Assembly: GCA_004144935.1 (NCBI GenBank)
Contig: SDZP01000025.1
Location: 1 to 18,527, forward strand
Origin: Caulobacteraceae bacterium
GTDB lineage: Bacteria > Pseudomonadota > Alphaproteobacteria > Caulobacterales > Caulobacteraceae
DNA length: 18,527 nt
Reading direction: 5' to 3'
Part shown: in pieces, positions 1 through 7,194 of the stretch
How the letters are laid out: each line of letters starts with the position of its first letter
How positions within the stretch are numbered: position 1 is the stretch's first letter
Program-made: the position numbers and the translations under genes
Notes under the pieces: model-generated
Database searches by the model: none
Seen by the model: only the letters and a program-made list of their open reading frames with translations
Told to the model about the DNA's origin: nothing

Positions 1-327
1 CTGCAGGATCTTGGCAGCCGGCGCGGCCAGCACCCGCTCCTTCATCTTGGCGGCGATCGGGATGCGGACGCTGTTGTCGAGGACTCGGAACTGGGCCGCG
101 GCGCTCTTGGCCTTCATGGCCGAGAAGACGGCCACCAGGCGGTTGATCTCCTGCTCCTGCTGGGCGTCGGCCTGGCCAAGCAGGGTCTTGATGTCGGCCT
201 TGAGCACGTCCAGCGACTTGATCTTGCCGTCGACCTTGCTCTCGGCGGCGAGCAGCAGCTGAAGCTGGGTGTCGAAGCCCTCTTCCCGGGCGTCCAGCTG
301 GCCGCGCCGGCTGCCAAGATCCTGCAG
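1..327. repeat. 31-bp perfect inverted repeat inside the MotE-family gene
   Basis: Bases 1-31 are the exact reverse complement of bases 297-327. The arms are separated by 265 bases and both lie in the MotE-family coding sequence, at codons 85-95 and 183-193. Pairing fails at base 32 against 296, so 31 is the true right-hand limit; the left limit cannot be seen because the window ends there. The outermost six bases of each arm form a PstI site (CTGCAG). It may be a real repeat or a fold-back artefact at a contig end. Confidence 0.9.
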
Positions 328-579
328 CATGCGCAGTTCGGACGGCGACAGGCCGGCCTCCTTGGCCAGTTCGGCGGCGGTCGGGGCGCAGACGGCGGCG
401 GCGACCGGCTTGGGGGCCTCGGACTTCAGGGGCGGGGCCTTGGCGTCGGTCCCCTCGGCCCAGGCCTGGGCGCCGCTGAGCATCTTGGGCAGGGTGTCGG
501 CGCCGGCCATGAAGTTGACGGCCAGAACCCCGGCGACGGCGACGCCGGCCAGGGGGAGGATACGGGGAATGCGGCTCAC
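1..579 (-). CDS. MotE-family flagellar protein (C-terminus cut by window edge)
   Basis: This is an open reading frame of 193 codons that starts with GTG at 579 and continues past the left edge. The GTG overlaps the stop of the upstream pflI-like gene (GTGA), so the two are probably translationally coupled. The protein has an N-terminal hydrophobic segment (about residues 5-25), a linker rich in Ala and Pro, a helical, probably coiled-coil stretch (about 78-150), and then a segment around 150-180 (VFSAMKAKSAAAQFRVLD, then AAKMKERVL). That last segment resembles the MgtE-N-like domain of MotE proteins. In rhizobia MotE is a periplasmic chaperone for the motor protein MotC; a similar role at the Caulobacter-type motor is inference. 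The last ten or so visible residues lie in a perfect inverted repeat of an earlier part of the gene and may not be genuine. The family call is fairly firm, the function less so. Confidence 0.72.
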   Translation of the reverse strand, partial: MSRIPRILPLAGVAVAGVLAVNFMAGADTLPKMLSGAQAWAEGTDAKAPPLKSEAPKPVAAAVCAPTAAELAKEAGLSPSELRMLQDLGSRRGQLDAREEGFDTQLQLLLAAESKVDGKIKSLDVLKADIKTLLGQADAQQEQEINRLVAVFSAMKAKSAAAQFRVLDNSVRIPIAAKMKERVLAAPAAKILQ

Positions 580-1076
580 AGGCGGCCTCCGGGAATGGCG
601 CGCAGGCGGCCCGAAACGGCTTCGGGCTCGAACAGGTCGTCGTCGATACGGGCGCGGGAGCGCGGCGTGGTCTGGGGCTCGAAGCGGGCCGGGGCGGTGC
701 GCTCGCGGGCCGGCGGCGACGGCCGATCCAGCCAGTCGTCGTCGCGGGCCGGCGGGGCGGCGACCGCGCCATGGCGGCGCGGGCGGGCGGCGGCCAGCTG
801 TTCGGCCAGGGGGCGTTCCAGCTCGGCGACCAGGGCCTGGGCGGCGGCGATGCGGACGTTGAGGTTTTCCTCGGCTTCGCTGCTGGCGGCGCGCAGGGCC
901 ATCAGACCGGCCTGGGCCCGCATGGCGGCGGCGTCGAGGTCGGCGACAGCCTTGGCGAAGTCGTCATGGCCCGAGCGCAGGGCCTTGAGGCGGCGCTCCA
1001 GGCGCCAGCCCATGCCGAGCGCCGCGACCAGCAGCAGGCCCAGCACGATGTTCATGGAAAGCGCGACGATGCTCAT
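576..1076 (-). CDS. pflI: PflI-like flagellar positioning membrane protein
   Basis: The 166-residue protein starts at the ATG at 1076, which overlaps the fliM stop as ATGA; a longer in-frame start at 1322 lies inside fliM and is rejected. It has one N-terminal membrane segment (about residues 4-24), a Lys/Arg cluster right after it (RLERRLKALR), a helical region to about residue 95 that looks coiled-coil, and a low-complexity tail rich in Pro, Arg and Asp. A short single-pass protein directly after fliM matches PflI of Caulobacter crescentus, which localises to the flagellar pole and is needed for correct flagellum placement. The identification rests on gene position, size and topology, as there is no catalytic motif. 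The tail is probably disordered and variable between species. Confidence 0.65.
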   Translation of the reverse strand: MSIVALSMNIVLGLLLVAALGMGWRLERRLKALRSGHDDFAKAVADLDAAAMRAQAGLMALRAASSEAEENLNVRIAAAQALVAELERPLAEQLAAARPRRHGAVAAPPARDDDWLDRPSPPARERTAPARFEPQTTPRSRARIDDDLFEPEAVSGRLRAIPGGRL

Positions 1077-2182
1077 GTCAGCCTCTTCTGGACAGCCTGT
1101 TTGGCGGCTGGATCGAGGGGCGCCTCGCAGCGCACGGCGATGTGGTGATTGCGACGGCCCATGCGGCCGCGCGTCAGGGGGATGGAGCCGGCCCGCAGCT
1201 CGACCAGGCTGTCGGCCGTGGCGTTGAGCATGATGGTGTCGCCGACCTTGAGGTTCAGGACTTTCGAAAGCGGGGTCTGCTGCTCGTCGAGGACGGCGCG
1301 GACCTCCATCTGCGTGGTCCACAGCTCGGTCGCCAGGTGGCTTTCCCAGATGTTGTCGCGGCCGAACTTCTCACCCATGAACTGCTGCAGCAGCATCTTC
1401 CGGATGGGCTCGAGGGTGGCGTAGGGCAGCAGCAGCTCGATGCGGCCGCCGCGGTCTTCCATGTCGATGCGCAGCTTGACCAGGATGGCCGCGTTGGCCG
1501 GCCGGGCGATGGCGGCGAAGCGCGGGTTGGTCTCCAGCCGGTCGAGCACGAAGTTGACCGGGGTCAGGGGCTCGAACGCGGCCTTGGCGTCGGCCAGCAC
1601 GACCTCGACCATGCGCTGGACCAGCACCCGTTCGATGGTGGTGTAGGGCCGGCCCTCGATGCGCATGGCGGCGGTGCCGCGGCGCCCGCCCAGCAGCACG
1701 TCGACGATCGAGTAGATCAGGTTGGAGTCGACCGTCAGCAGGCCGTAGTTGTCCAGCTCCTCGGCCCGGAACACCGACAGGATGGCCGGCAGCGGGATGG
1801 AGTTGAGGTAGTCGCCGAAGCGGATGGAGGAGATGTTGTCGAGGCTGACCTCGACGTTGTCGCTGGTGAAGTTGCGCAGGGAGGTGGTCATCAACCGCAC
1901 CAGGCGGTCGAAGACGATCTCCAGCATCGGCAGGCGTTCGTAGGAGACCAGGGCCGAGTTGATGATCGCCCGGATGCCGGTGCGCTCGCCGCTCTCGTCG
2001 TCGGAGAGGTCGAAGCCCAGCAGGCTGTCGATCTCGTCCTGGTTGAGGATCCGCTCCGAGCCGATCAGGCTGTCGGCCTCGCCCTCGCCGGCATCCCACT
2101 CGCCGCCAGCCGCCGGCGCGCCATCGCCGTTGGTGGCGGCCCACTGGGCCAGGGCGTCCTGATCTTCGGTTTCGTCGGCCAT
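1073..2182 (-). CDS. fliM: Flagellar motor switch protein FliM
   Basis: FliM sits in the cytoplasmic C-ring between FliG and FliN and binds phosphorylated CheY to change rotation. The 369-residue protein carries the conserved CheY-binding motif LNQDEIDSLL at residues 46-55. It is followed by the CheC-like middle domain (GIRAIINSALVSYERLPMLE onward, with SLDNISSIRFGDYLNSIPLP). A C-terminal SpoA domain (about 290-360) contains LSKVLNLKVGDTIML. The CheY motif is usually within the first few residues; here it is preceded by an acidic, low-complexity extension of about 45 residues. The ATG at 2182 lies 25 bases after the fliL stop. No strong Shine-Dalgarno is seen, so translation may depend partly on coupling. 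The stop overlaps the pflI-like start. Confidence 0.97.
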   Translation of the reverse strand: MADETEDQDALAQWAATNGDGAPAAGGEWDAGEGEADSLIGSERILNQDEIDSLLGFDLSDDESGERTGIRAIINSALVSYERLPMLEIVFDRLVRLMTTSLRNFTSDNVEVSLDNISSIRFGDYLNSIPLPAILSVFRAEELDNYGLLTVDSNLIYSIVDVLLGGRRGTAAMRIEGRPYTTIERVLVQRMVEVVLADAKAAFEPLTPVNFVLDRLETNPRFAAIARPANAAILVKLRIDMEDRGGRIELLLPYATLEPIRKMLLQQFMGEKFGRDNIWESHLATELWTTQMEVRAVLDEQQTPLSKVLNLKVGDTIMLNATADSLVELRAGSIPLTRGRMGRRNHHIAVRCEAPLDPAAKQAVQKRLT

Positions 2183-2207
2183 GGGGGTGCGCGGGGTAGC
2201 CTTGCGG

Positions 2208-2804
2208 CTACTGGACCAGCATCTCCTCGATCAGGACGGCGTTGACCTTGTTCGGCGCGGCCAGCAGGTTGACCCGGCGCAGGATCTCCATGCGCAGCTG
2301 GTAGCTGCCCTGGCTGCCCGACAGGTCTTCCGGGCGCAGTTCGCGCAGGAAGGTCTGGAACATGTCGTTCATGCGCGGCATGTCGGGGGTCAGCTCCTCG
2401 GCCACCTCCTCGTTCGGCAGTTCCAGGGTGAGCTTGAGCTTGAGGTGGCTGAGACGGCCGCCCTCGCCGCTCTGCAGGTCCACCAGGATGTCGGGCAGGG
2501 TGTAGAAGACCACGCCGTCGGGGCCTTCCTTGACCACCGGCGCGTTGGGATCGGGCTTGCCGCCGTGGTCTTCCTTTTTCTTCTTCTTGGGCTTCTTGGC
2601 CTCTTCGCCGTGCGCCTCGGCGGGCTTGGGCTTGAGGAACATGAAATAGGCGCCGGCCCCGCCGCCGCCGAGCACGCCGAGCGCCGCGACGCCGGCGATG
2701 ATCAGCACCATCAGCTTCGGCTTCTTCTTGGCCGGAGCCTCCCCGTCCACGCCTTCGGCCCCCTCCTGGGGCGCCTCAGTCTGCTTGGCCTTGTCCTTGG
2801 ACAC
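2208..2804 (-). CDS. fliL: Flagellar basal body-associated protein FliL
   Basis: FliL is a single-pass inner membrane protein that surrounds the stator units and supports torque or stator stability. The 198-residue product has a charged cytoplasmic start with KKKPK (residues 26-30), a membrane segment at about 31-57 that includes a run of glycines, and a periplasmic linker that is very lysine-rich (KKPKKKKK at 70-77). The FliL domain follows, from about VVFYTLPDILVDLQSG to the C-terminal EILRRVNLLAAPNKVNAVL. The start is GTG at 2804, with no clear Shine-Dalgarno. It is the first gene of a minus-strand operon with fliM and lies divergent from flgF across a 221-base control region. Confidence 0.95.
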   Translation of the reverse strand: MSKDKAKQTEAPQEGAEGVDGEAPAKKKPKLMVLIIAGVAALGVLGGGGAGAYFMFLKPKPAEAHGEEAKKPKKKKKEDHGGKPDPNAPVVKEGPDGVVFYTLPDILVDLQSGEGGRLSHLKLKLTLELPNEEVAEELTPDMPRMNDMFQTFLRELRPEDLSGSQGSYQLRMEILRRVNLLAAPNKVNAVLIEEMLVQ

Positions 2805-2856
2805 TGGGTCTGGATCTCACAGTTGCACCGCGCGTGAGTCCTTACTGGGGCCAGTT

Positions 2857-2873
2857 GGTTAAGGATGGGTTTG
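2857..2873 (-). promoter_or_regulatory. CtrA-like half box upstream of fliL
   Basis: On the minus strand the sequence reads CAAA, seven bases, then TTAACC, compared with the CtrA consensus TTAA-N7-TTAAC. The downstream half is perfect and the upstream half matches at two of four bases. It lies about 53 bases before the fliL start. Early flagellar promoters in Caulobacter are CtrA-controlled, so the position makes sense, but one good half-site can arise by chance. Confidence 0.33.
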
Positions 2874-2890
2874 TAAGCCCGGCGACGGCG

Positions 2891-2909
2891 CCCGGCAGAT
2901 TTCGCCGGG
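2891..2909. promoter_or_regulatory. FlbD-type (ftr-like) palindrome
   Basis: CCCGGCAGATTTCGCCGGG has two perfect 6-base arms around a 7-base centre. Its sequence resembles the ftr elements bound by FlbD, the NtrC-type flagellar activator of Caulobacter. It lies about 50 bases upstream of the -24 element of the sigma-54 promoter for flgF, a usual distance for such activators, and also upstream of fliL. It could activate flgF and repress fliL, a dual role known for FlbD at other promoters. Assignment to FlbD is inference. Confidence 0.55.
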
Positions 2910-2957
2910 AGCGCGGCGTTAACCTTCTTATTTGCTGTTTTTATTCAGATTTTCGAG

Positions 2958-2974
2958 TTGGCCCGGAGCTTGCA
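2958..2974 (+). promoter_or_regulatory. Sigma-54 promoter of the flgF operon
   Basis: TTGGCCCGGAGCTTGCA matches the -24/-12 consensus YTGGCACGRNNNTTGCW at every specified base except one (C instead of A in the -24 block). The GG-to-GC spacing is correct. Transcription would begin near 2985, leaving a leader of about 40 bases before the GTG of flgF at 3026. Rod and ring genes are sigma-54/FlbD-dependent late-class genes in Caulobacter, so both sequence and context support it. Confidence 0.85.
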
Positions 2975-3025
2975 GGTTCACCGTCGAAGGCGACGCTCGG
3001 TCGCGGCTGTTAACGGGAGAGCCAA

Positions 3026-3760
3026 GTGGACAACACGCTGTACATCAGCCTGTCGCGCCAGATGACCCTGCGCCGCGAGATGGACATCATCGCCAACAAC
3101 ATCGCCAACGTCGACACGACAGGCTTCAAGGTCGAGAACCTGATGGTCCGCACCGAGCCGGCCGCCCCGGCCCGGATGGCCGACGGTCCCAACCCGATCA
3201 AGTTCGTGCTGGACGACGGCGTCGCCCGCGATTTCACCCAAGGCTCGATGCGCGCCACCGGCGCCACCTTCGACCTGGCCATCGAGGGCAAGGGCTTCTT
3301 CAAGGTCGAGACGGAGGCCGGCACGCGGTACACCCGCGACGGCCGCTTCACCCTGTCGCCCGAGGGCAAGATCACCACCCAGGAGGGCGACGCGGTCCAG
3401 GGCGAGAGCGGCGAGATCGTCCTCGATCCGGCCAAGGGCCAGGTGGCCATCGCCAAGGACGGCACGGTCAGCCAGGCCGGCGAGAAGGTCGGCAAGGTCG
3501 GCGTCTATCTGTTCGACGACCGCTCGGTGCTCGACAAGGACCGCGGCAACCTCCTGAAGAACACCTCCAACAGCGAGCCCACGCCCGACACCGTCAGCCG
3601 CGTGCAGCAGGGCATGCTGGAGGGCAGCAACGTCAATCCGATCCTGCAGATCACCCGGATGATCGAGGTCAGCCGCGCCTACGAGAGCGTGGTCAAGACC
3701 ATGGAAAACACCGCCGACCTGTCCCGACGCGCCGTCGAGCGCCTCGGTCGCGTCGCCTAA
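3026..3760 (+). CDS. flgF: Flagellar proximal rod protein FlgF
   Basis: FlgF forms part of the proximal rod that crosses the periplasm. The 244-residue protein begins with the rod/hook family N-terminus, including REMDIIANNIANVDTTGFK (about residues 18-36). It ends with the paired C-terminal helix (ILQITRMIEVSRAYESVVKT and following). These two ends form the coiled coil shared by axial proteins, and the centre contains the FlgE/F/G-like core (FDLAIEGKGFFKVE). The GTG start at 3026 has GGGAGA at 3015-3020, five bases upstream, which decides the start. It is first in the operon, with flgG following after 13 bases. Length and domain order are normal. Confidence 0.96.
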   Translation: MDNTLYISLSRQMTLRREMDIIANNIANVDTTGFKVENLMVRTEPAAPARMADGPNPIKFVLDDGVARDFTQGSMRATGATFDLAIEGKGFFKVETEAGTRYTRDGRFTLSPEGKITTQEGDAVQGESGEIVLDPAKGQVAIAKDGTVSQAGEKVGKVGVYLFDDRSVLDKDRGNLLKNTSNSEPTPDTVSRVQQGMLEGSNVNPILQITRMIEVSRAYESVVKTMENTADLSRRAVERLGRVA

Positions 3761-3773
3761 GGAGTAACAGTCG

Positions 3774-4562
<789 letters not shown>

Positions 4563-4563
4563 C

Positions 4564-5310
4564 ATGCGCGCCCTGCTCCTGAGCGCGGTCGCCGCCCTGG
4601 TCTTCGCCGCTCCGGCCTTCGCCGGGCCGGTGACCCTGCGGGCCGAGGTGTCGGACGCCGACGGCCGGGTGACGCTGGGCGACCTGTTCGAGGGCGCCGG
4701 CGGCGCCGCGGGCATCCTGATCGCCAACCGGGCCGGGCCGAGCGTCGTGCTCGACGCCCAGGCGGTGCAGGTCATGGCCCGCCGCGCCGGGCTGCAGTGG
4801 GACAATCCGCAGGGCTTTCGCCGCATCGTCGTGCGGGCCGGCGGCGGCGGGTCGGCCGCGGCCGGGCCGGTGGCGGCGCGCGGCAACGTCGATGTGCTGA
4901 CCTACGCCCGCTCCCTGAGCGTCGGCGAGATCGTCCAGCCGCAGGACCTGGTCTGGGCCAAGGCCGCCGGCGCCCCCGCCGACGCCCCCCGCGACGCCGA
5001 CCAGATCATCGGCCTGGCCGCCAGGCGGCCGCTGCGCGAAGGCGCTCCCGTCGCCGGCCGCGACGTCTCCGCTCCGCTGGTGATCAAGGCCGGCGAGAGC
5101 GTCAACGTCACCTGGTCCGACGGTTTCGTCACCCTGACCATGCAGGGCAAGGCCCTGAAGGCCGCCGCCACCGGCGAGTCGTTCAATCTGCAGAATCCGA
5201 CCTCGAAGAAGATCATCGAGGCGATCGCCACCGGCCCCGGCGAAGCCGCCGCCGGTCCGCAGGCTCAGGCGCTCAAAAGCGCCGCCGCCAGTTCCTACGC
5301 CGCTCGCTAG
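4564..5310 (+). CDS. flgA: Flagellar P-ring assembly chaperone FlgA
   Basis: FlgA is a periplasmic chaperone that helps FlgI form the P ring around the rod. The 248-residue protein has a clear Sec signal peptide (about residues 1-20, ending APAFAG). It contains a SAF-type domain (about 117-180, with LSVGEIVQPQDLVWAK and AARRPLREGAPV) and the FlgA C-terminal fold (VIKAGESVNVTWSDGFVTLT, then a segment with NPTSKKIIEA). The ATG is one base after the flgG stop, suggesting translational coupling. The P-ring gene flgI is not in the window. After the conserved core there is an Ala-rich tail of about 20 residues. Confidence 0.95.
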   Translation: MRALLLSAVAALVFAAPAFAGPVTLRAEVSDADGRVTLGDLFEGAGGAAGILIANRAGPSVVLDAQAVQVMARRAGLQWDNPQGFRRIVVRAGGGGSAAAGPVAARGNVDVLTYARSLSVGEIVQPQDLVWAKAAGAPADAPRDADQIIGLAARRPLREGAPVAGRDVSAPLVIKAGESVNVTWSDGFVTLTMQGKALKAAATGESFNLQNPTSKKIIEAIATGPGEAAAGPQAQALKSAAASSYAAR

Positions 5311-5321
5311 AGGCCACACCC

Positions 5322-6062
5322 ATGCGCATCACCCTGCTCGCCATCGCCGCCCTGGTTCCCTTGGCCGCCTGCACCTCGACGCTCAACGACACCAAGGACG
5401 CCGTCTTCGGGCCGCAGCTGGCTCCGGTGGGCTACCCGGCCCAGCTGGCCCCGCAGACCCAGAGCTTCGTCGACGTGCGGCAGGAGCCGCCGCAGGCCGC
5501 CTCCGCCAACAGCCTGTGGCGCACGGGGGCGCGGGCCTTCTTCAACGACCAGCGGGCCGGCCGCATCGGCGACATCCTGACCGTAAACATCGATATCGAC
5601 GACAGCGCCCAGACCCAGAACACCAGCAGCACCACCCGCACCAGCGGCATGAAGGCGGGCCTGCCGCACTTCTTCGGGCTGGAGGGGAGCCTCGGCCAGC
5701 TGTTCCCGGGCGGCTTCGACCCGGCCAACGCCATCGAGACCAACGTCAACAGCGGTTCGACCGGGGCCGGGGCCGTGGCGCGGGCCGAGAAGATCAACCT
5801 GACCATCGCCGCCGTGGTCACCGGCATCCTGCCCAACGGCAACCTGGTGATCCAGGGCGTGCAGGAGGTGAAGACCAACAACGAGGTCCGCCGCCTGACC
5901 ATCAGCGGCATCGTGCGGCCGGCCGACATCAGCGCCGCCAACACCATCAAGCATGACCAGATCGCCGAGGCCCGCATCAGCTATGGCGGCCGCGGCGACC
6001 AGAGCCGGGTGCAGAAGACCCCGGCCGGCCAGGCGCTGATCGAGACTTTCACCCCGTTCTGA
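5322..6062 (+). CDS. flgH: Flagellar L-ring lipoprotein FlgH
   Basis: FlgH is the outer membrane lipoprotein that forms the L ring. The 246-residue protein begins with a signal peptide ending in the lipobox LAAC (Cys17). The family core follows: SLWRTGARAFFNDQRAGRIG, GDILTVNIDIDDSAQTQN, then NGNLVIQGVQEVKTNNEVR and ISGIVRPADISAANTI near the C-terminus. The frame is open much further upstream, but that extension overlaps flgA out of frame and lacks a signal peptide, so the ATG at 5322 is chosen. It has a weak AGAGG ribosome site and starts 11 bases after the flgA stop. It closes the flgF-G-A-H run. Confidence 0.97.
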   Translation: MRITLLAIAALVPLAACTSTLNDTKDAVFGPQLAPVGYPAQLAPQTQSFVDVRQEPPQAASANSLWRTGARAFFNDQRAGRIGDILTVNIDIDDSAQTQNTSSTTRTSGMKAGLPHFFGLEGSLGQLFPGGFDPANAIETNVNSGSTGAGAVARAEKINLTIAAVVTGILPNGNLVIQGVQEVKTNNEVRRLTISGIVRPADISAANTIKHDQIAEARISYGGRGDQSRVQKTPAGQALIETFTPF

Positions 6063-6097
6063 CGGGGACCGCCGGGGGGCGAGACGCAAAAATACCA

Positions 6098-6117
6098 CGG
6101 CGGGATCCAACCCGCCG
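6098..6117. other. Stem-loop after flgH
   Basis: CGGCGGG and CCCGCCG form a 7-base perfect stem around a six-base loop (ATCCAA), 35 bases after the flgH stop. No T-run follows on the plus strand; instead an A-run (AAAAA at 6088-6092) precedes it, so a minus-strand transcript would end in a stem plus U-run. It may be a weak terminator for the flgF operon or only a GC-rich fold. Confidence 0.35.
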
Positions 6118-6123
6118 GTCCGG

Positions 6124-6140
6124 CCCGGCAATTTCTGCCG
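6124..6140. promoter_or_regulatory. Second FlbD-like palindrome, upstream of the secreted pair
   Basis: CCCGGCAATTTCTGCCG contains CGGCA and TGCCG arms around ATTTC. It resembles the element at 2891-2909, sharing CCCGGCA, ATTTC and GCCG with a one-base shift. It is about 58 bases before the ATG at 6198. No properly spaced sigma-54 element follows, so FlbD control is a guess based on similarity alone. Confidence 0.35.
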
Positions 6141-6197
6141 CCGGCTGAACCGTTTGCGCACCCCCTGCGTTGGAGACCTGTAGGGAGGCGCCAAACC

Positions 6198-6668
6198 ATG
6201 ATCCGCACCGTCGCCATCACCGCCATGACCGCCTCGGCCCTGTTGCTGGGCAGCTGCATGCACGGGCAGACCGCCATGGCCTCGGGCATGGCCTGGTCGC
6301 TGCACGAGACGCCCGAGGAGGGCGCCAAGCTGGCCTACGGCGCGCCCAATTCCGACAACGTCGCCCTGATGCTGACCTGCCAGCCGGCCTCCGGCGATGT
6401 GCGGGTCTCCACCTCGGCCCTGCAGCCGACGCCGGCCATCGTGCTGAAGTCCGGCCGCACCGAGTCCGCCCTGCCCGCCACCGCCACGCCGAGCATGGGC
6501 GAGGGCCACTTCCTGGAAGCCGGCGCCAAGGCCAACGATCCGGTCCTGGCCAGCTTCGCCCGCACCGGCGACATCACCCTGATGCAGGGCAAGGACCGCA
6601 TGAAGCTGAGCGCCAACAGCGGCGACCGCCCGCAGATCTCGAAGTTCTTCGCCACCTGCGCGGCGTGA
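6198..6668 (+). CDS. Predicted lipoprotein, first of a secreted paralogue pair
   Basis: I do not recognise this 156-residue protein. It has an N-terminal signal sequence ending in LLLGSC, a plausible lipobox with Cys20, so it is probably an envelope lipoprotein. The mature part contains MAWSLHETPEEGAKLAYGAP then NSDNVALMLTC, and ends PQISKFFATCAA; the two cysteines may form a disulphide. The next gene shares this layout (W-S-L-x-E, YG-x-P-x-SD, a Cys soon after, and an F-x-x-x-C end), so the two look like diverged tandem copies. GGGAGG at 6183-6188 is a good ribosome site. It follows flgH on the same strand after 135 bases. Function is unknown; an envelope role is inference. Confidence 0.8.
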   Translation: MIRTVAITAMTASALLLGSCMHGQTAMASGMAWSLHETPEEGAKLAYGAPNSDNVALMLTCQPASGDVRVSTSALQPTPAIVLKSGRTESALPATATPSMGEGHFLEAGAKANDPVLASFARTGDITLMQGKDRMKLSANSGDRPQISKFFATCAA

Positions 6669-6681
6669 TAGACTGGGCGGC

Positions 6682-7191
6682 ATGAAAGCCGCCCTGCCCC
6701 TCCTCGCCGCCCTGCTTCTCGCCACCCCCGCCATTGCGCAGGATGAGCGCGTCTGGTCGCTGGTCGAGAGCGAGAGGAGCGTCATGCTCATCTATGGAAC
6801 GCCGGACAGCGATGATCTCTTGGCGGGAGTGACCTGCCGCAGGGGATCGAACGAAGCTTCGGTCCATCTGACCGTCGAACACACCATCGGCTTCTTCAAG
6901 ACCGACAACGAGATCTGGATGGACCGGCGGGGTGAGGCTGAGCCTTGGGAGGTCAAGATCGTCATCGCCGGGATGCGTGTCGAGGCTTCGGCCCTTCCCG
7001 ACGAGATGAACGGCGGCTCGATCCTGCGCGTGGACACGCCAACAGATGGCCCGCTGCTGGCGGCGATCGGCAACAGCGGCCGGCTTCGCGCCAAGGCCTT
7101 CAGGGAAGTCGTCGACCCGCCGCCGTTCCGGCAGGCCGACTTCGACCGCTTTATTCAACTCTGCAAGGTCAGGGGACCCGAGGGCTCCTGA
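6682..7191 (+). CDS. Predicted secreted protein, second of the paralogue pair
   Basis: This is a 169-residue protein of unknown function. It has a classical signal peptide without lipobox (ending ATPAIAQ, about residues 1-20), so it is probably soluble in the periplasm or exported. The mature start VWSLVESERSVMLIYGTPDS then DDLLAGVTC matches the neighbour's W-S-L, YG-x-P-x-SD and Cys spacing, and the end DFDRFIQLCK matches the neighbour's FFATC end. It begins 13 bases after the neighbour's stop with a poor Shine-Dalgarno, so the pair is probably one transcript. Codon use differs: about 20 of the first 106 codons end in A or T, against 3 in the preceding gene. It converges on the Band 7 gene with three bases between stops. 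Confidence 0.8.
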   Translation: MKAALPLLAALLLATPAIAQDERVWSLVESERSVMLIYGTPDSDDLLAGVTCRRGSNEASVHLTVEHTIGFFKTDNEIWMDRRGEAEPWEVKIVIAGMRVEASALPDEMNGGSILRVDTPTDGPLLAAIGNSGRLRAKAFREVVDPPPFRQADFDRFIQLCKVRGPEGS

Positions 7192-7194
7192 CCC

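Noticed and set aside
4797..5321. Upstream in-frame extension of flgH
   Set aside because: It overlaps flgA in another frame and is arginine-rich nonsense; the true start at 5322 gives a signal peptide and lipobox.
6141..6157. Sigma-54-like sequence before the gene at 6198
   Set aside because: GGC and TTTGC are present, but the GG-to-GC spacing is one base too long and most other consensus bases are missing.
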